Of a DNA stretch of 64,000 nt, positions 22,301 through 57,600 are shown in pieces; within the stretch, counting starts at the first letter, position 1; every line of letters starts with the position of its first letter. This DNA is from Syngnathus acus (lineage: Eukaryota > Chordata > Actinopteri > Syngnathiformes > Syngnathidae), in contig NC_051106.1 of the NCBI RefSeq assembly GCF_901709675.1, positions 1,648,001-1,712,000 on the forward strand, in the 5' to 3' direction. The notes below the pieces were generated by a model. The model was not told the origin of the DNA and did not search any database. It saw only the letters and a list, made by a program, of their open reading frames with translations. The position numbers and the translations under genes were made by a program.

Positions 22301-25300
22301 GAGCGGGACGGCAAGGAGGAGACGTCCCGGCAGCGGCACGTGGCGGAGGACACCACCATCCCCTTCGCTCATGTGTCGTGCGCCCACCTCACCTTCTCGC
22401 CAAAAGCGCCCGAGGCAGCCCCCCGTGCCGCCTCTTCCTCCACCTCCTCGGCAGAGCTCCCCGGCAACAAGTTTGTTCCGCTGAGGCGCTCCTCACCCGC
22501 CGCCAGCAGCACAGACGAGGGCGTCGGCCCGTGCAGCCCCCCGCCCAAGTGGGATGAACGCAGTCGCCAGACATCTGCTCTACATGCCCCGCCTCCTCCT
22601 CATTGTCATCATCTTCATCATCCTCCTGCTCACTCTGTCACTACCAACGCCATGAGGAGCTACACACCTGAAACACCAGGTAGGAGAGCGTCGTCATCAC
22701 CTTTCTGACAGGATTGTCATTTCTTGTCCAAAGTTATTCACACACTTGTATCAACACTTTTTTTTAATTGGAGCGCACATGCGGAGTAGTGGTTCCCAGA
22801 ATGAGTACGTGTAATTTGCTGATCATTGCCTAATCATCCATTTGTTGTCCAAGTCAGGGACGAGTGCGCCCCGCATGCGTCGGCGCCAGCGCTGCGTCCG
22901 TACAAGCCCCGCAGCGCCGACCAGCTCTTCTTCATGCCTCAGGCGGATGCTGACGCCTCCTCCTCGTGCACCACCATGGAGAGCTCGCGCACAGGTAAGC
23001 CAACGCGCAACAAACTCGTCAATATTTCATCAACGGGATCAGCTTGTCGGAGCTCTTCTTTTCAGTTCTCTTTGTCGTTGGGTGTTGGTTTTCATATTTC
23101 TTCAACAAAATCTTCAATACTTGTAAAATTAATACTGTGACTAAACTAAAAATATTAAGAATTATTTTAATATTAAAAGAAGCAATTTTTCATGTATTTA
23201 GTCCTTTTTTAAATTATTAATTTCGGTAGTGAATTATATACATTTCATTGTTAAAATAATGTTTTAAACGTATACATATATACTATATATATATATATAT
23301 ATGATAAATAAAATATATATAATGTATTTCTTTTTTTATATGTATATATATATATATTTTTTAACATGACGTGAGCCGGCCCATCTGTCTGTTTTAAAAA
23401 ACTAAAAGTGTCCATTTGGCAGCTGCCGCTTTGTCATGGGCACTGCTTCATTATTGATGCGCTATACAAGGGGTGGAAGACGAAGAACCTCCCACAAGCC
23501 CCCCCACCCCCACACAAATTATCACCTGTGAGTTCTCTTCGGCAGGTTTTGACGACGCGGTGCCTCCGCTGTTCAGCCCCGAGGTTCTGGGCCAGCAGGA
23601 CCCAGGCCTGGATCGCGGCGTCACCATTAAGCACGCTGAGGGCATCTACAGCAAGAGGCGCAATAAAGCACGCGCCACCGCACAGCCGCCGCCTCAGCAC
23701 CCAGGTAAGCTGGCAAGGCCACACACACTAAGATTACAACAGTAAGATCACAGTGGGAGTTTGTGTTTGTTTGTGCCACTAGGTGGCGCAGTGGCGTCAA
23801 ATGAAGGATTTCCTCATGCAAGCCAGCGCAACAGTGCCATGATGGAATGCCTCAGAGCGGGAGGCGGAGTCCCGCGTGAAATGGACCAATCGCCACTCGT
23901 GCCCACAAGTAGGGAGGCGTGGCTACTGGAGCAGCTGCAGCGCCTATCTGATCTCATCCTCTCCACTGGAGGCACCCATGTGCCACCCGCGAGGATGTTT
24001 TACGGCAGGACTGAGGTGAAGTGTCAACACATCTTTTTAGCAAATGGAATCAGATTCCTGAAAGAACACTCTAAAATCCTTTATTTAATTTATTTTTTCT
24101 TCAAAATTAGATTATTTTTGTTCTATTCACCTTTTGGGTATTGCAACTATTATAGTGCAATCGTTGTGGTTCCCATTGCGGTGGTGACACTTATCGGTCA
24201 GCAACTCTTTCTTGTTTTGTCGGCAGGCTTGGCCGCAGCGGCCGCGCGGTGCCTGTGCTCTTTGTCCTGCCGACAGAGACGAGTCCAGCACCACTACATC
24301 AACGCTGGACACGGATCGCCTCATCCGGGCCTTTGGCGCCCACCGCGTCCAAAGCGCCAAGACCTCCAAGAGCTCTGGCCGCCTCCACAAACTCTATAGG
24401 GATGTGGCCAAGCAGCGGGAGCAGTGGGAGGGGCGGAGCTTCAACACCACTCATTTAGAAACCACCGGCACTGACCCATCCAACGTACGTTTACTATTTG
24501 GTTGAAATTATTATAATTATTTTTATTATTTAATTTCTGCAGTGTTTCCATTTTTTTGCATTTTTTATCCATAAATCACAATTTTTGTCTTCAATCATAA
24601 CGATCAGCAAAAGTCAATAGCAAAGTTTTGCTGAGAGTGGAGTGAAGTTGTGTTAAAGTGAGATGTTGTTGCATTTGGCAGGTGACGGGCGAGTCGTCGT
24701 CGACGGGCTCCTACGCAAAGACGCCGCAGCGCAGAACCTCCAAGAAGCCCGTCAGCAGAGACATCCAAGCAGGCAAGCTGCTTTCTAGTTTCACATGCTG
24801 CGAAAACACTCATGATCAAACGCAGCCATTTTTATGTTGTCCTCTCAGGCGAGGTGGAGATTGCGTGCAACAACATGCTCCGTCGCACGCGAGATGTGGG
24901 AACCATGTTCCCGCCACCGGGGCGAGCGCGTTGGAGCTCGCAAAAAGGTCACATGACCCCCCTCAAGCACAAGAAGACTCGAACGCCACCCAAAGGTGCA
25001 GTGAACATTTGTGTTTATTAAAAAAAGTTTAAATTCATACCAATGGGCTTTTTTTCATCATTGTTGGACAACGTTTCAGCGGTGTGGTGGTTCATCCCGT
25101 TGGACGACTCGTCCAAGGAGAATGAGCCGGACGAGCTGGAAGCGGCGTCGCCTGGGCCGAGTACCGTTTGGTACGACCACGCCGCGGCCAAAACGGCAAG
25201 AGAACCTCTGAAATCTCGACAACAACTCGACGACGACAATGAAGTCGCTCACCGTGCGTCCTCCACAAGCGACCACCAAGTCACTTCTCTGCAGGTTACG

Positions 25301-25949
25301 TTTCAAATGAACATTTTTTATTTGTACTTAAAAGTGAAAAATGTCTCTGTTGTATGTTGATGGAAGCCGCATGTTGTTTGTGTTGTCCCCCGCAGGAAGC
25401 GCTGGCCATGCGACGGCCAGATTTCATCTTGCACTCACGTCAGCGCGTTCAAATCTTGAGTTGGCGGAAAATCAACGCAGGACTGCCAGGTCATTATTTG
25501 CTTTTTGTTGCACAACTATAGAATTTTTATGTTGTTGGTTCTCAGTGGTGGCGTTTTTGTGCGGATGCAGGCAGCAGCATACCGAGGAGGGCGGTGCCCA
25601 AGAAGGAAATGATGCAGCGCACCAAACAGTAAGGACATCCCTCTGCATGCATTCATTTTGGCGCTTGCTCCTTGAATGTCCAAACTGTTTTGTGGTTCAG
25701 GCTGTGTGAAGGACTTCCAGAGGTTCTCTGCAAGCTGGAGATGGAGCGAAGGGCCGCGCAACTACGACTAAACCGGCTCAACCTCCAGATCTTCAATAGG
25801 GTGGGTCAGGTTCTACAAAAATGTATGTCTTTAGGGAATCTAACAAAAAAAATGATTGAAGATTGACTTTTTTTTTGTTGTCTTTCCAGAGAATCAATAA
25901 ACGTCGCTTGGAGAACCGCAAGACTGTCCAATATGAAAAGCTTTGGTGA
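19362..25949 (+). CDS. alms1: Alms1 (Alstrom syndrome protein 1), compact form
   Basis: Nineteen exons close in frame from ATG 19362 to TGA 25947-25949 (1273 residues). Starts/ends: 19362-19461, 19555-19675, 19795-20224, 20345-20507, 20630-21244, 21328-21443, 21889-22136, 22207-22679, 22854-22994, 23546-23704, 23783-24015, 24227-24484, 24682-24772, 24849-24995, 25080-25294, 25396-25489, 25571-25628, 25701-25800, 25890-25949. Diagnostic stretches: LYLQNLGIDQSP...GPIREPEFSPTDL, LDTDRLIRAFGAHRV, and the C-terminal ALMS motif, which includes KKEMMQRTKQLCEGLPEV. The protein sits at centrosomes and basal bodies and supports cilium maintenance. The long tandem-repeat array of mammalian ALMS1 is absent. 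The intron after 24772 starts with GC. The donor at 22137 and the acceptor at 22854 are the weakest splice choices. The true start could lie upstream if exon 18090-18178 is coding. Confidence 0.9.
23270..23365. repeat. AT-rich microsatellite in alms1 intron
   Basis: Interrupted (TA)n tracts on both sides of a short T-rich spacer, in the intron between exons ending 22994 and starting 23546. Confidence 0.85.
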
Positions 25950-26018
25950 TTTTAAATATTGGGTTTTTAAAAATAACATAACTTGTGACGATGATGTCAT
26001 TTTTAGAAATGTTGTAAT

Positions 26019-26024
26019 AATAAA
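26019..26024 (+). terminator. alms1: Polyadenylation signal of alms1
   Basis: AATAAA 70 bp after the alms1 stop codon, in a T-rich context. Confidence 0.7.
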
Positions 26025-26062
26025 ATATTCAAAAAGAAATGCCTAGGGTTGGCAAGCCACAC

Positions 26063-26068
26063 TTTATT
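26063..26068 (-). terminator. dctn1: Polyadenylation signal of dctn1
   Basis: Minus-strand AATAAA about 460 bp after the dctn1 stop. It lies about 40 bp from the opposing alms1 signal, so the two transcripts end almost face to face. Confidence 0.6.
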
Positions 26069-26527
26069 GATCAGCGGCTTGCGTAAGTATGCTACAGTAC
26101 ACACACACACGCACACACGCCAACAGCTCCAAATATTTTTTTTTTGTTACAGCTAAAAACAATAAAAATGTCGTTTTGGAGTTGCCACATAGGAAGGCCA
26201 GAACATAGTAAGGCCAGAAATTCTTGGGGCAGACTGTGCTACCTTCCAATGAAATCATTTTAAGTATTTTATGGACAAAGTGCAAACTGCATGAGGACGT
26301 CCACTTGGACCTTTCTGGTTGTTGCAACAAAAAGACTGGAGGTGTCACAGAAACGCTGTCAGCTAACTAACTTTGTTTTGATGCGCTAATGTGCAAACTT
26401 AGCTTGAAAAAAAAAAAAAATCCACATTTGTACTCTGGTCTAACAAGCTCACACAATAAGCCAAGAGGCGCAAAAGCTGCTGGCCAGTTCCAGGCGAGCA
26501 TAAGGATGAGAAAGATGAAGAGGAGGC

Positions 26528-37574
<11,047 letters not shown>

Positions 37575-39214
37575 CCTGGCCGTCTGTAGAAAGATCAGCC
37601 AAAAAGTTCAACCCTTAAATGTGTTTTGTGCTGTGGAAGGGAGGCGAAGCGTCATTATGGGCCACTTTTACAAAAATACTTTTTGTGACTACTGTTAAGC
37701 GCAACATCCACCACATCCGTGTTGAGAAACAACTGTTGCTAAACTTCCGCGATGCTGTTAAATCCACCTTACAAGAAAAAAAAAAAAAAAAACCATACAC
37801 AACGCATAAGGAAGGTTTTGTTGGGTGCCAATCCCCCAGGGAATGTTAATGAAGATAAAACCACGGCAGCTAGTGGATGGCCAAGCATGAGCCCGAGTGC
37901 AGGAAGGACAACAAATATAATGGAAGGAAGAAAAGAAAAGGAAAAAGGCAAAACAGCAAGTCTGAAGTGAAAAAAATTAGGTAAACAAAGAAAAATGTGA
38001 GGATGCATAAAACGTGGGATGAAGGAACGAGGGAGAGAAGGCAGGAAGGAAAGAAATGATGCTCAAATAAATTAGGTGTGATGAGTTGGAAGAAAGGCGG
38101 AACTGAAGACAGGACCAAAGAAAGGAACAAGGGAAGAAAGTAGGTCAGGAAGGAAAGAGGAAAAGTTGCTTTGTGAGCGGCCCACGTTAGCCACACGCTG
38201 GAGGCAGCTAACGCATACCGGTCGACGAGGCTCACTGAATTATTGAGCGTCATTCGATTCTGTGACCACTGCAAAACATATACAGGTCAACAAATATGAA
38301 AAAAAGGGACTTGCCTAAAATTTTTGGAAGCTGTTTTACTTCAAATTAGAGATGCTCATTTTAAAAAATGTTTTAGGGCGATTCCAATACGAGTTCTCAC
38401 TTCTTGAGTAGTTGGCGATACCGATACCAAGTACCAATACCATTAGTAGTTTCGATACATGAAATTCCCTCCCAAAAAAATTGACATTTTTTTCACTATA
38501 ATTTTACTTTTAAAATTACACTTAATAGCAAGTTTATATGCTATAAATAAATTATTTCTAGTTACTGATAAAGAACGCTATGCCATGTTAAGCTAAAATG
38601 GGCTGAGATTATTATGGACGCTCCAAACAACCTTAAAGACGCCATAGGTAATATAAGAAGTGTGACCAGTGACATCATCACTCAGTGACGTAACCTGCCG
38701 CTGACCAACAGGAAGTCCTCAAGGCCCCTTAACAAAATAAAACACACCTGGCGTACAAACTGTCCTGAGCACCTGAGTTCAAATCGGAACCAAGAGTGGG
38801 CACTGCCGTAGAAATTGTCACGCACTCACCCGGCTGGACGTGGTCCTCTTGAATTGTGACATGTTCCCAAGTCGTCCAGCCCCTCCCAAACAAAATAACG
38901 CTACGATTCAGCTTGCAAGCCACAATCACTTGCTTTCACTTGACGGCTCTGATGTAAATGCACAGGCTGGAAGCAGACTGAGGACATCAGTGTGTGTGTG
39001 TGAGAGGGGGGCGGTCAGGTCCACAAAAAGGTGCTGGGTCCTAAAGGCAACCGTTTCACATCAGTATTGCAGTGCTTGTACAAGCGTTTGTAGGCAGGAG
39101 GTGAGTTTTGTACATGATTGTGCACAAATTTTGGCTCGTATGGTGGAAGTGATTTTGATTGGAAAGTACAAGTCTTCAAGACTTCTGAATTGGTGAACTA
39201 CCACCTGGTAAAAA

Positions 39215-39471
39215 AAAAAAGGTAAAGACCCAATGATTGTCACACACACATCTGGGTGTGGTGAAATTTGTCTCTGCATTTAACACCCCCCCGAAGGGAG
39301 CAGTAGCAATGCCGCGCCCAGGAATCATTTGGTGATCTAACCTCCCAATTCCAACTCTTAATGCTGAGTGCCAAGCAGGGTGGCAATGGGTCTCATTTTT
39401 ATAGTCTTTGGTATGACCTACAACCTTCCAGTCTCAGGGCAGACACTCTACCACTAGGTCACTGAGCTGGA
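39215..39471 (-). mobile_element. tRNA-derived SINE
   Basis: Minus strand begins CAGCTCAGTGACCTAGTGG, continues through TAGAGTGTCTGCCCTGAGAC, and then a body with GGTTAGATCACCAAATGATT. It ends near an A/T tract at 39210-39220. The B-box region carries a small deletion. The same family occurs inside both TA-flanked elements of this window (about 2125-2185 and 62735-62965). It lies in the first intron of dctn1. Confidence 0.75.
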
Positions 39472-40462
39472 CAGGAACACTTGAAACGATCATGTTGGCA
39501 GCAACAACCAACAATTGTACTTGCAGTCGATAAGGTGTCAGCAAATGGATGTTCAGTTCGGTAGCGCGGCTCGATTCAGTCCGAGGACAAAAGGCCGACG
39601 TGATGCGCATCAAACGGTAAACAAAAGCCAGGATTAACTTGTACTGCATGCTCTGCTTTTTTTTTTTAATTCCTTTTGTCCAATGGGTGCGAGGCCCAGT
39701 TTCCAGGAAGCGCAAAATTTGTCCTCACAGGCAGCTGAGTCACGGCTTGATCAATTTTGCACCATCATGGGCTGATGCCAAGGACAGTCAGCACCCTTCA
39801 AAACGGGCTCATTTCAGTGTGAGAAAAAATAAGGTGTGGAAAGTGTGCTTTTGTTTTTTTTTAATTATTGGGTATTTTAACAGAAATATGCCACACGGAT
39901 CTGGTAAGTGATTTAAATTTGATGCAAATGCAAAATATGTCTTCTTTGGTGAAGTGATTCCTGCTTCGTTCATCATGCGACGTCTAAATATGATATTTGG
40001 CGCCATCTTGTGATTGTAACTTGCACATAAACTCTCTAAATAGAGATACACTTGTCACGTAAGGCAATTCAAGAGTCGTTTCATGACTTGACAACAAATT
40101 TTGTGCTCCGACAATGTAATGATGATGATTCGGTATTTTTAGAGATGAATAAAACCAGCATCGCTAGTCGAATCTAATCTACGTTTTTGTCAAAACTAAC
40201 ATTAGTGGTGCTAATGCGACAGAATCGAGCAACTCGGGGTTTATGTGTACTATTTGTCTGATATTTAAATTCATCGGACGGGTGTTTTGGGGTGGGCGGC
40301 GGTCCAGCCGGGACACTCCCTCGGCTAACCAGTTAGCCTCTGTTAGCTTGCCTCTGCAAACCACTCACGAAAGACAAACGTCGTAACGAGCCCAAAGAGC
40401 TCGTGGCGCATCTTACGAGGCAGAATAGTCCTTCGCACTAGGAGCGAAGTGTCGCAGCGTAC

Positions 40463-40610
40463 CTGCTTTTATCCGAAAATGTCACTAGTTGTTCGGCTCG
40501 GGCCACTGGCGTTCATCCATCCGCGGAGGAGACCAGCTGGTTGAGGTGTCCTCGCTGCTGCCTGCCTGACTGACCGCAGCCGCCTGCCACTGACAGGCTC
40601 ACACTCGCTT
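40463..40610 (-). other. dctn1: Probable 5' UTR exon and promoter of dctn1
   Basis: A GC-rich segment on the minus strand ends at 40463 with the donor AAGCAG|GTACGC and would splice to the acceptor before 37583. No long coding frame passes through. The intron between (37584-40462) holds one SINE and otherwise nothing recognisable. Confidence 0.5.
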
Positions 40611-40688
40611 CCATGCATAACCTCAAATTTTGAATCTTATCATCTTAACAACAAAAATACACATTTTCTTAAAGTATCTTTTAGGTTA

Positions 40689-40694
40689 TTTATT
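40689..40694 (-). terminator. otof: Polyadenylation signal of otof
   Basis: Minus-strand AATAAA about 270 bp downstream of the otof stop codon. Confidence 0.6.
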
Positions 40695-40963
40695 CACAAA
40701 TTTCAAATATCATACAATGCACAGCCCGGCTTTTTCCTGCCCCATACAAACAACATGAGAAAAACTGTTTAAGCGACAAAATATAAATTGTGGACCAAAG
40801 CCAAACACTTGAAAGGTGCAAAACATGACAGAACACCACATTTCACATCAATTGAAGTCTCGTCAAAATGTCTACAACTAAACATGTCACAAATGGCATG
40901 CCATTTTTTTCCAGAGAAAAACATTCCAAAAACCCCCCAACCATAATTGTTATAATGATGAAG

Positions 40964-52216
<11,253 letters not shown>

Positions 52217-54656
52217 GATTGAAACTCTTCACTTGACCTGGTTTTGACAGAAATGTTCATGTTGTGATTCTCAAAGTGTAAGAAAACGAGTCTTGTCGTA
52301 TTGCCTGTCGACATGTATTGCTTTACCGTTTGTGTTCGAATCTCAATTCAAATACTATTACTGCGGCTCGCAAGCCAAAGTCTCAGTTTGGAAAGTTGTT
52401 CTTTATAAATGTAGGGTTGCCGCGCCCTGCTTCGGCCATGAAAAGGTCTTTGAATTATTCAAAGGTGTTGGCGTGATCATTACAGAGGATACATTTCACA
52501 TGCATTGTGAACAAAAAAGACAATGCCCCAAAACTGTTAATGCACAAAACTGTATTGCAGACCATTTAACTCGCTGAGTGAGTTGAATGTAAGCTAACTT
52601 TGAAATACAACAATTCGACCGCCTCGCTACTTGTGTCATAATTCAAATGTATGAATGATACATACCAGTTACTCCCGTGATGCGTCGTCTGCACCGTCCT
52701 GAGACTTTAACGTTCCCCTGAAATGAAGTAAAAAAAAGATTTTTTTTTTTAAAAAGTCTACAAGAACATTTTGGACGCAACAAAACGCGCGATACGAATG
52801 AGCTTGACGAGCGGTCTCGGAGAGATGTGATCCGTGCCAGATGAATTGTGCATGAGCGCCAGCCGAACACGACACTTGTAACTATAACTTGGAGATGGCC
52901 AGTGACCAATCAGCGCACGCCGCACACGCCTCACACACAAAAGGCCACTCGACCAGATAAAAGTGCTGATTAAAAAATGAATGTTATCGACGCAAGTATA
53001 ACATCATCATACATACATCAAGAGATGCAAGCTTTTTATTTTTTTGAACTAGGCACAGTAGCCCTAGACCTCAAACTGTAGGGGCACAAGTAGAACATTT
53101 AGGCGCAAACCTGAATCTCAAAGTGATTTGCAGAGTAAATATTCACATTTCTATTCATTTTTGGAACAGAACCGTCACTTTTGGCTACTCTCAAGTTTGG
53201 GGGATTTGACTGTGCTTTAAAAAGGTGATTTGGTGAGATATTGAATTGAATCTGTGGTGTCACATTCCAAAAATGCTAAAAAAAATGGAACATTGTACAC
53301 ACCCAAAAAATGGTGGATATGTCAGATGAAGGTATAAAAAGAAAAATTGGTGACAGAGTTGCCGTCTTGAAGGCGGCCTGCTCCATGTCATCGTCTCATC
53401 AATTACACATACGCGCTAAGTCTTAAGTTGCCGGTGTCCGATGAAACAGCGCTCAATTATTCACACGTTACACTCGCCGTCACTCAATCACTCAGTGACA
53501 CACAAAAAGACAATTATGATGACTGTCATTATCCCACTGGGTAGATCATCGCACATCTCTCATTTGGGTTCTTCCGAACATTGAGATGATCATATTGAAT
53601 AGTTGTTGTTTGAGCACACATGGACGCTGCTAGCTTGCGATGCTTTGTCCACTCTGTCGCTCTTAATTACTTTGCTCAACGGTGACGGCTGCTGTCGACA
53701 AAAGCGGCCGTGCGCTTAAAACTGCGATAATGAAAATGACTTAAATACAATGATGGAATATTTTGTTACTCCTCATCACTATTTTTAAGTTTTTTTCTTT
53801 TTCCTTTTTAACCACACATGGTTGGGTCACGGAGGCAAGTGTGCGGTCTTACTTCAAGTCCGCAGCTTGCTTATTTGCGCTCCGCCGATTTTGCATGACG
53901 GCCACGGTGTCAGGTGTCCTCGTGACACATTTCAAAAGTGCCATCCAGGTCGGGCAGGTGCAGCTGATCTGAGGGAGGACTGGCTCCATCGCACCCGCCA
54001 GTCACGACCCTAAAAATAAATAAATGACATGTCAGGTATTTCAACAAAACATTTTATAAGTCCATAACTTGAATTAAAATGGCATGATTAAGAATTATTA
54101 TTGGCGACCAGTCCAGGGTGTCACCTGCTTTTCATCCGAGTTAAACATGCATTATAAAATAAAAAAGTTCTCGAAACAGAGGATGAGTAAAAATGGTAAA
54201 TGAATGGTTAAAAAAAACAACAATGGCATCTCTGCCTCATCAGCTGAGCAGTTGACGTCATCCAATCTCTGTTGTCATGGTTATGCCCATGACGATGCAG
54301 ACGGGGGAAAGGCTGCATCCCTGTGGCCACTTCCGCCTTTATGAGTTATTAAAGTGACACTGGCTTCAGCCCCCCATCCCCGCCCCTCCCTCGTCCTTGC
54401 CGAGCGAAAGTAAAGCGGAGCAGCACGCCAGGGAGGAGGAAGGCCTTTTTATAGCCGCCGTACAGTAGCGTAAGTGGAAGAAGAGGAGCTCTGTTCGGTT
54501 CGCCGATGGCCGAGCAGCTGACGCAGTGGGGTAGCGTTGGACCCCCAGGCTTCTTCAAATAGAAATTGAAAGGAGGAGGAACGAGCGAAGGAGGCGGCGA
54601 AGAAGAAGAGGAGTGCGGAGCCGGAGTCGGTCGTTACGCAAGGCTCCAGAGCCAGC
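52217..54656. other. Shared 5' region between otof and map7
   Basis: The two genes are divergent here. A short minus-strand segment near 52719-52674 with a plausible acceptor and donor may be an otof 5' UTR exon. No exon encoding an otoferlin C2A domain was recognised on the minus strand. The map7 5' UTR probably starts in the GC-rich stretch around 54400-54656. Confidence 0.45.
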
Positions 54657-57600
54657 ATGCCCGCGCTGAAAAGCATCGCTTCTGCCTGGCAGGGTCCGGT
54701 GAGGAGGACCGCGCGTGAAGGTGAGTCCAAACAACCGTGCATGACTCCACACGATGATATCACACCATCGTTATTTTGCACCTGGAAAAAAACAATAAAA
54801 CTGGATAGCGTCCAAACCGATGCGTTCCATCACGAAAGCCAGACTGCGTGATGACAACAAGGCAGTAACTGAAAAGAAACGTCCTCGCGTCTATCGTTGC
54901 AGTGGCGAGTGGCACAAATGTGGACGAGAGGCTTAAAGCGGCCCGGGAAAGGAGAGAAGAGCAGCAGAGGTTACTCGGTACGTGGCTTCCTACTCGTAAC
55001 AGTCAAAATATGTGACGGACTGGGACGAGAAAACGAGTGACGCCGTTTCTACAGCCTCGCGGGTGCACAGCAGGTTTGAGCGGGAGCGGCGGGCCAAGCT
55101 CCACTATGAGCAGCAACTGCAGGAGCGCCAGAAGAAGCTGCAGGAGCAAAAACTCAAGGAAGACATGAGGCGTGCTGCCGTGGAGGAGAAGCGACAGCAG
55201 CGTCTCAAGGAGGAGAAAGTGAGTTTGCAAAACGTCAAGTCATGGCTTGGGCTAACTGAGTCTTAAGTCATCAAGTCATGCAAACTCGCTACGTCATATA
55301 TACATGCTCATGTTGGTCGCGATGTGGCGGGGGATTTTTGACAATAATATTGCACATCCAGCTCACGGTTTATGTAGGTGACCGTCTTTTTCCAAATATA
55401 AGGAGCGAAATGAATCCGCCGTGCGCCGGACCCAGGAAAAGAGCCAAAGAGCCCAAGTAAACTTCAGCCAAAACGTGAGAGGCAGGAAGCCCGCTAAAAA
55501 CGGTAACGGAGGAATCGAACGTGCCTGTGTGTTTTTTAACTTTCTGTTCTGACGTGGCTTCACTTTTCCTGGCACGTCTAATCTTAAACTCCACGCTGCT
55601 CCGTCCACACATTAGCTCCACGTCACATAGTGCTCAGCACATGGGAGAAGAACCTGGTGAGTCGCCTGCTAACCCCCACAAGCTCTTATCTGGCCCGGAG
55701 CAAGAGCGCTGTCGATCAGTCGGCAGAAGAAGGTACTGACCATGCATGGTGGGAATGGCTTGCCACATTTTGTTTTTCGACTAACTTCTTCGGCGCTCTT
55801 TGATGACTAATGCTTTTCTTCTCCCTCTTTCCTCACGCCTTCCTATTCTGTCCACTCTGCTTCCTTCTAACAACCCCTGCACATTCTCAACGGTCATGCC
55901 GATGAACTCAGTTGTTCATATTTGTCGCCGTGCAGTTTCATTTTACTCCACGACCAGTAGCAGCCCAAGTCGTACCCCGCAGAAGCTCCAGGACAACAGG
56001 CCGCAACTCAAGAGGCCCCCAAATCAGAGAGCCCAAGACCAGAAACCCCAGATTCAGAAAACCCCAAATCAAAGACTCCAGATTCAGAGGCCCCAGATTC
56101 AGAAGCCCCAAGGCCAGAGATTACAGAACCAGAAACCACAGATCCAGAAACCCCAAGTCCAAAGATTACAGAACCAGAAACTGCCGATCCAGAAACCCCA
56201 AGTCCAAAGATTACAAAACCAGAAACCCCAGACCCAGAGACCTGTGATCCAGAAAAGCCAGAACCTGAGACCCCCGACCCAGAGGCCACCACCACCACAT
56301 CTGAGTCCCAGCCACAGCCAGAGACGAAACACCAGTGGTTTACAGGTGACATTTTGATATGAACAAGAAACGTTCACATTCAGAGAGCAGATGACTGATC
56401 AGACTATAGATCAGGGGTGTCAAACTCATTTTTGTCGCGGGCCGCATCGTAGTCATAGTTTCCCTCAGAGGGTCTTTATGATTGTCAATGTCTACAAAAC
56501 AAACTGATGAATAACTAGTTTTGAAATCAGAGACTAGTAAAAACTGTTCAAATATTTTAAAAAGACAAATGGTAATAAAAATTGCACTTTTAAATGTGAA
56601 GACAATTTGTAATTTTAGTAATGACTCAAAATTGATGCAAAATGTGTCTTGGCGGGCCACATAAAATGATGTGGTGGGCCGTATCTAGCCCCGGGGCCTT
56701 GAGTTTGACATCTATGCTTTAGATCAGTGTTTCCCAACCACTGTGCCGCGGCACACTGGTGTGCCGTGAGAGATGTTCAGCTGTGCCATGGGAAATTGTC
56801 CAACATTAATTACGGAGCGCATTGTAAACAGTATCGCCAAACCACTGGTCAGTTAGCACAAGGCCTGGTCAGCCACTTGCTAATTGTGCATGCGGGGCAA
56901 ATCGGAGAATCTTGAGATTTCATGTTGTGGCATCGGCACATACTCAGTTTATGTGCGTGTTGCTGTGTGCTTTTACTAACAGTGACACTATGACGGCTGT
57001 GGTGCGTTTTCGGTCCGATGGAAATCAAAGCAGGTAGTTCAATGGGAGAACCTGGATTGTTCATTTTTCACCAACATAAAATACACAGTCAAGTCGAGAC
57101 ACCTCGACTGTGATAGCCACTCAGCCGCTGTCAGAACAGCAGAGCGTCTTTAAAAGTGACTTTGTTCTTAATGTCGCAATATTTATAGAGCTAGTCAAAA
57201 ACAGTAAACAAAGTCATTTGATTCTTTTGGATTTTGATCACAATCACTTTCAATAGTTTATTCCTTATGCTGTCTAAAACCTTTTTTCAAAAACTGTCAC
57301 TTTTATTTACAAAAGAAATACAATTTAAAGAATATTTAGTATTTATTTTTATTCAATTAGTCGACTCTCCATACATATATAGGAATAGAACTTTACGTCT
57401 TTTGTTGTAATATAACTGATTTTAATATAGAAGCTGGTGTAACACTTAACAGATTTTTGTTGGTGGTGTGCCTCGAGATTTTTTCCAATGAAAAGGTGTG
57501 CCGTGAATGAAAAAAGGTTGGGAAACACTGCTTTAGATGAACACTGAAGGCAAGATTGAGGACGATTGTTAAGCATCGCAAGGACTTAACGGGATTAGTT

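Noticed and set aside
56127-56260. CRISPR-like or satellite array
   Set aside because: The direct repeats have no unique spacers, are divisible by three, and lie inside a spliced eukaryotic coding exon.
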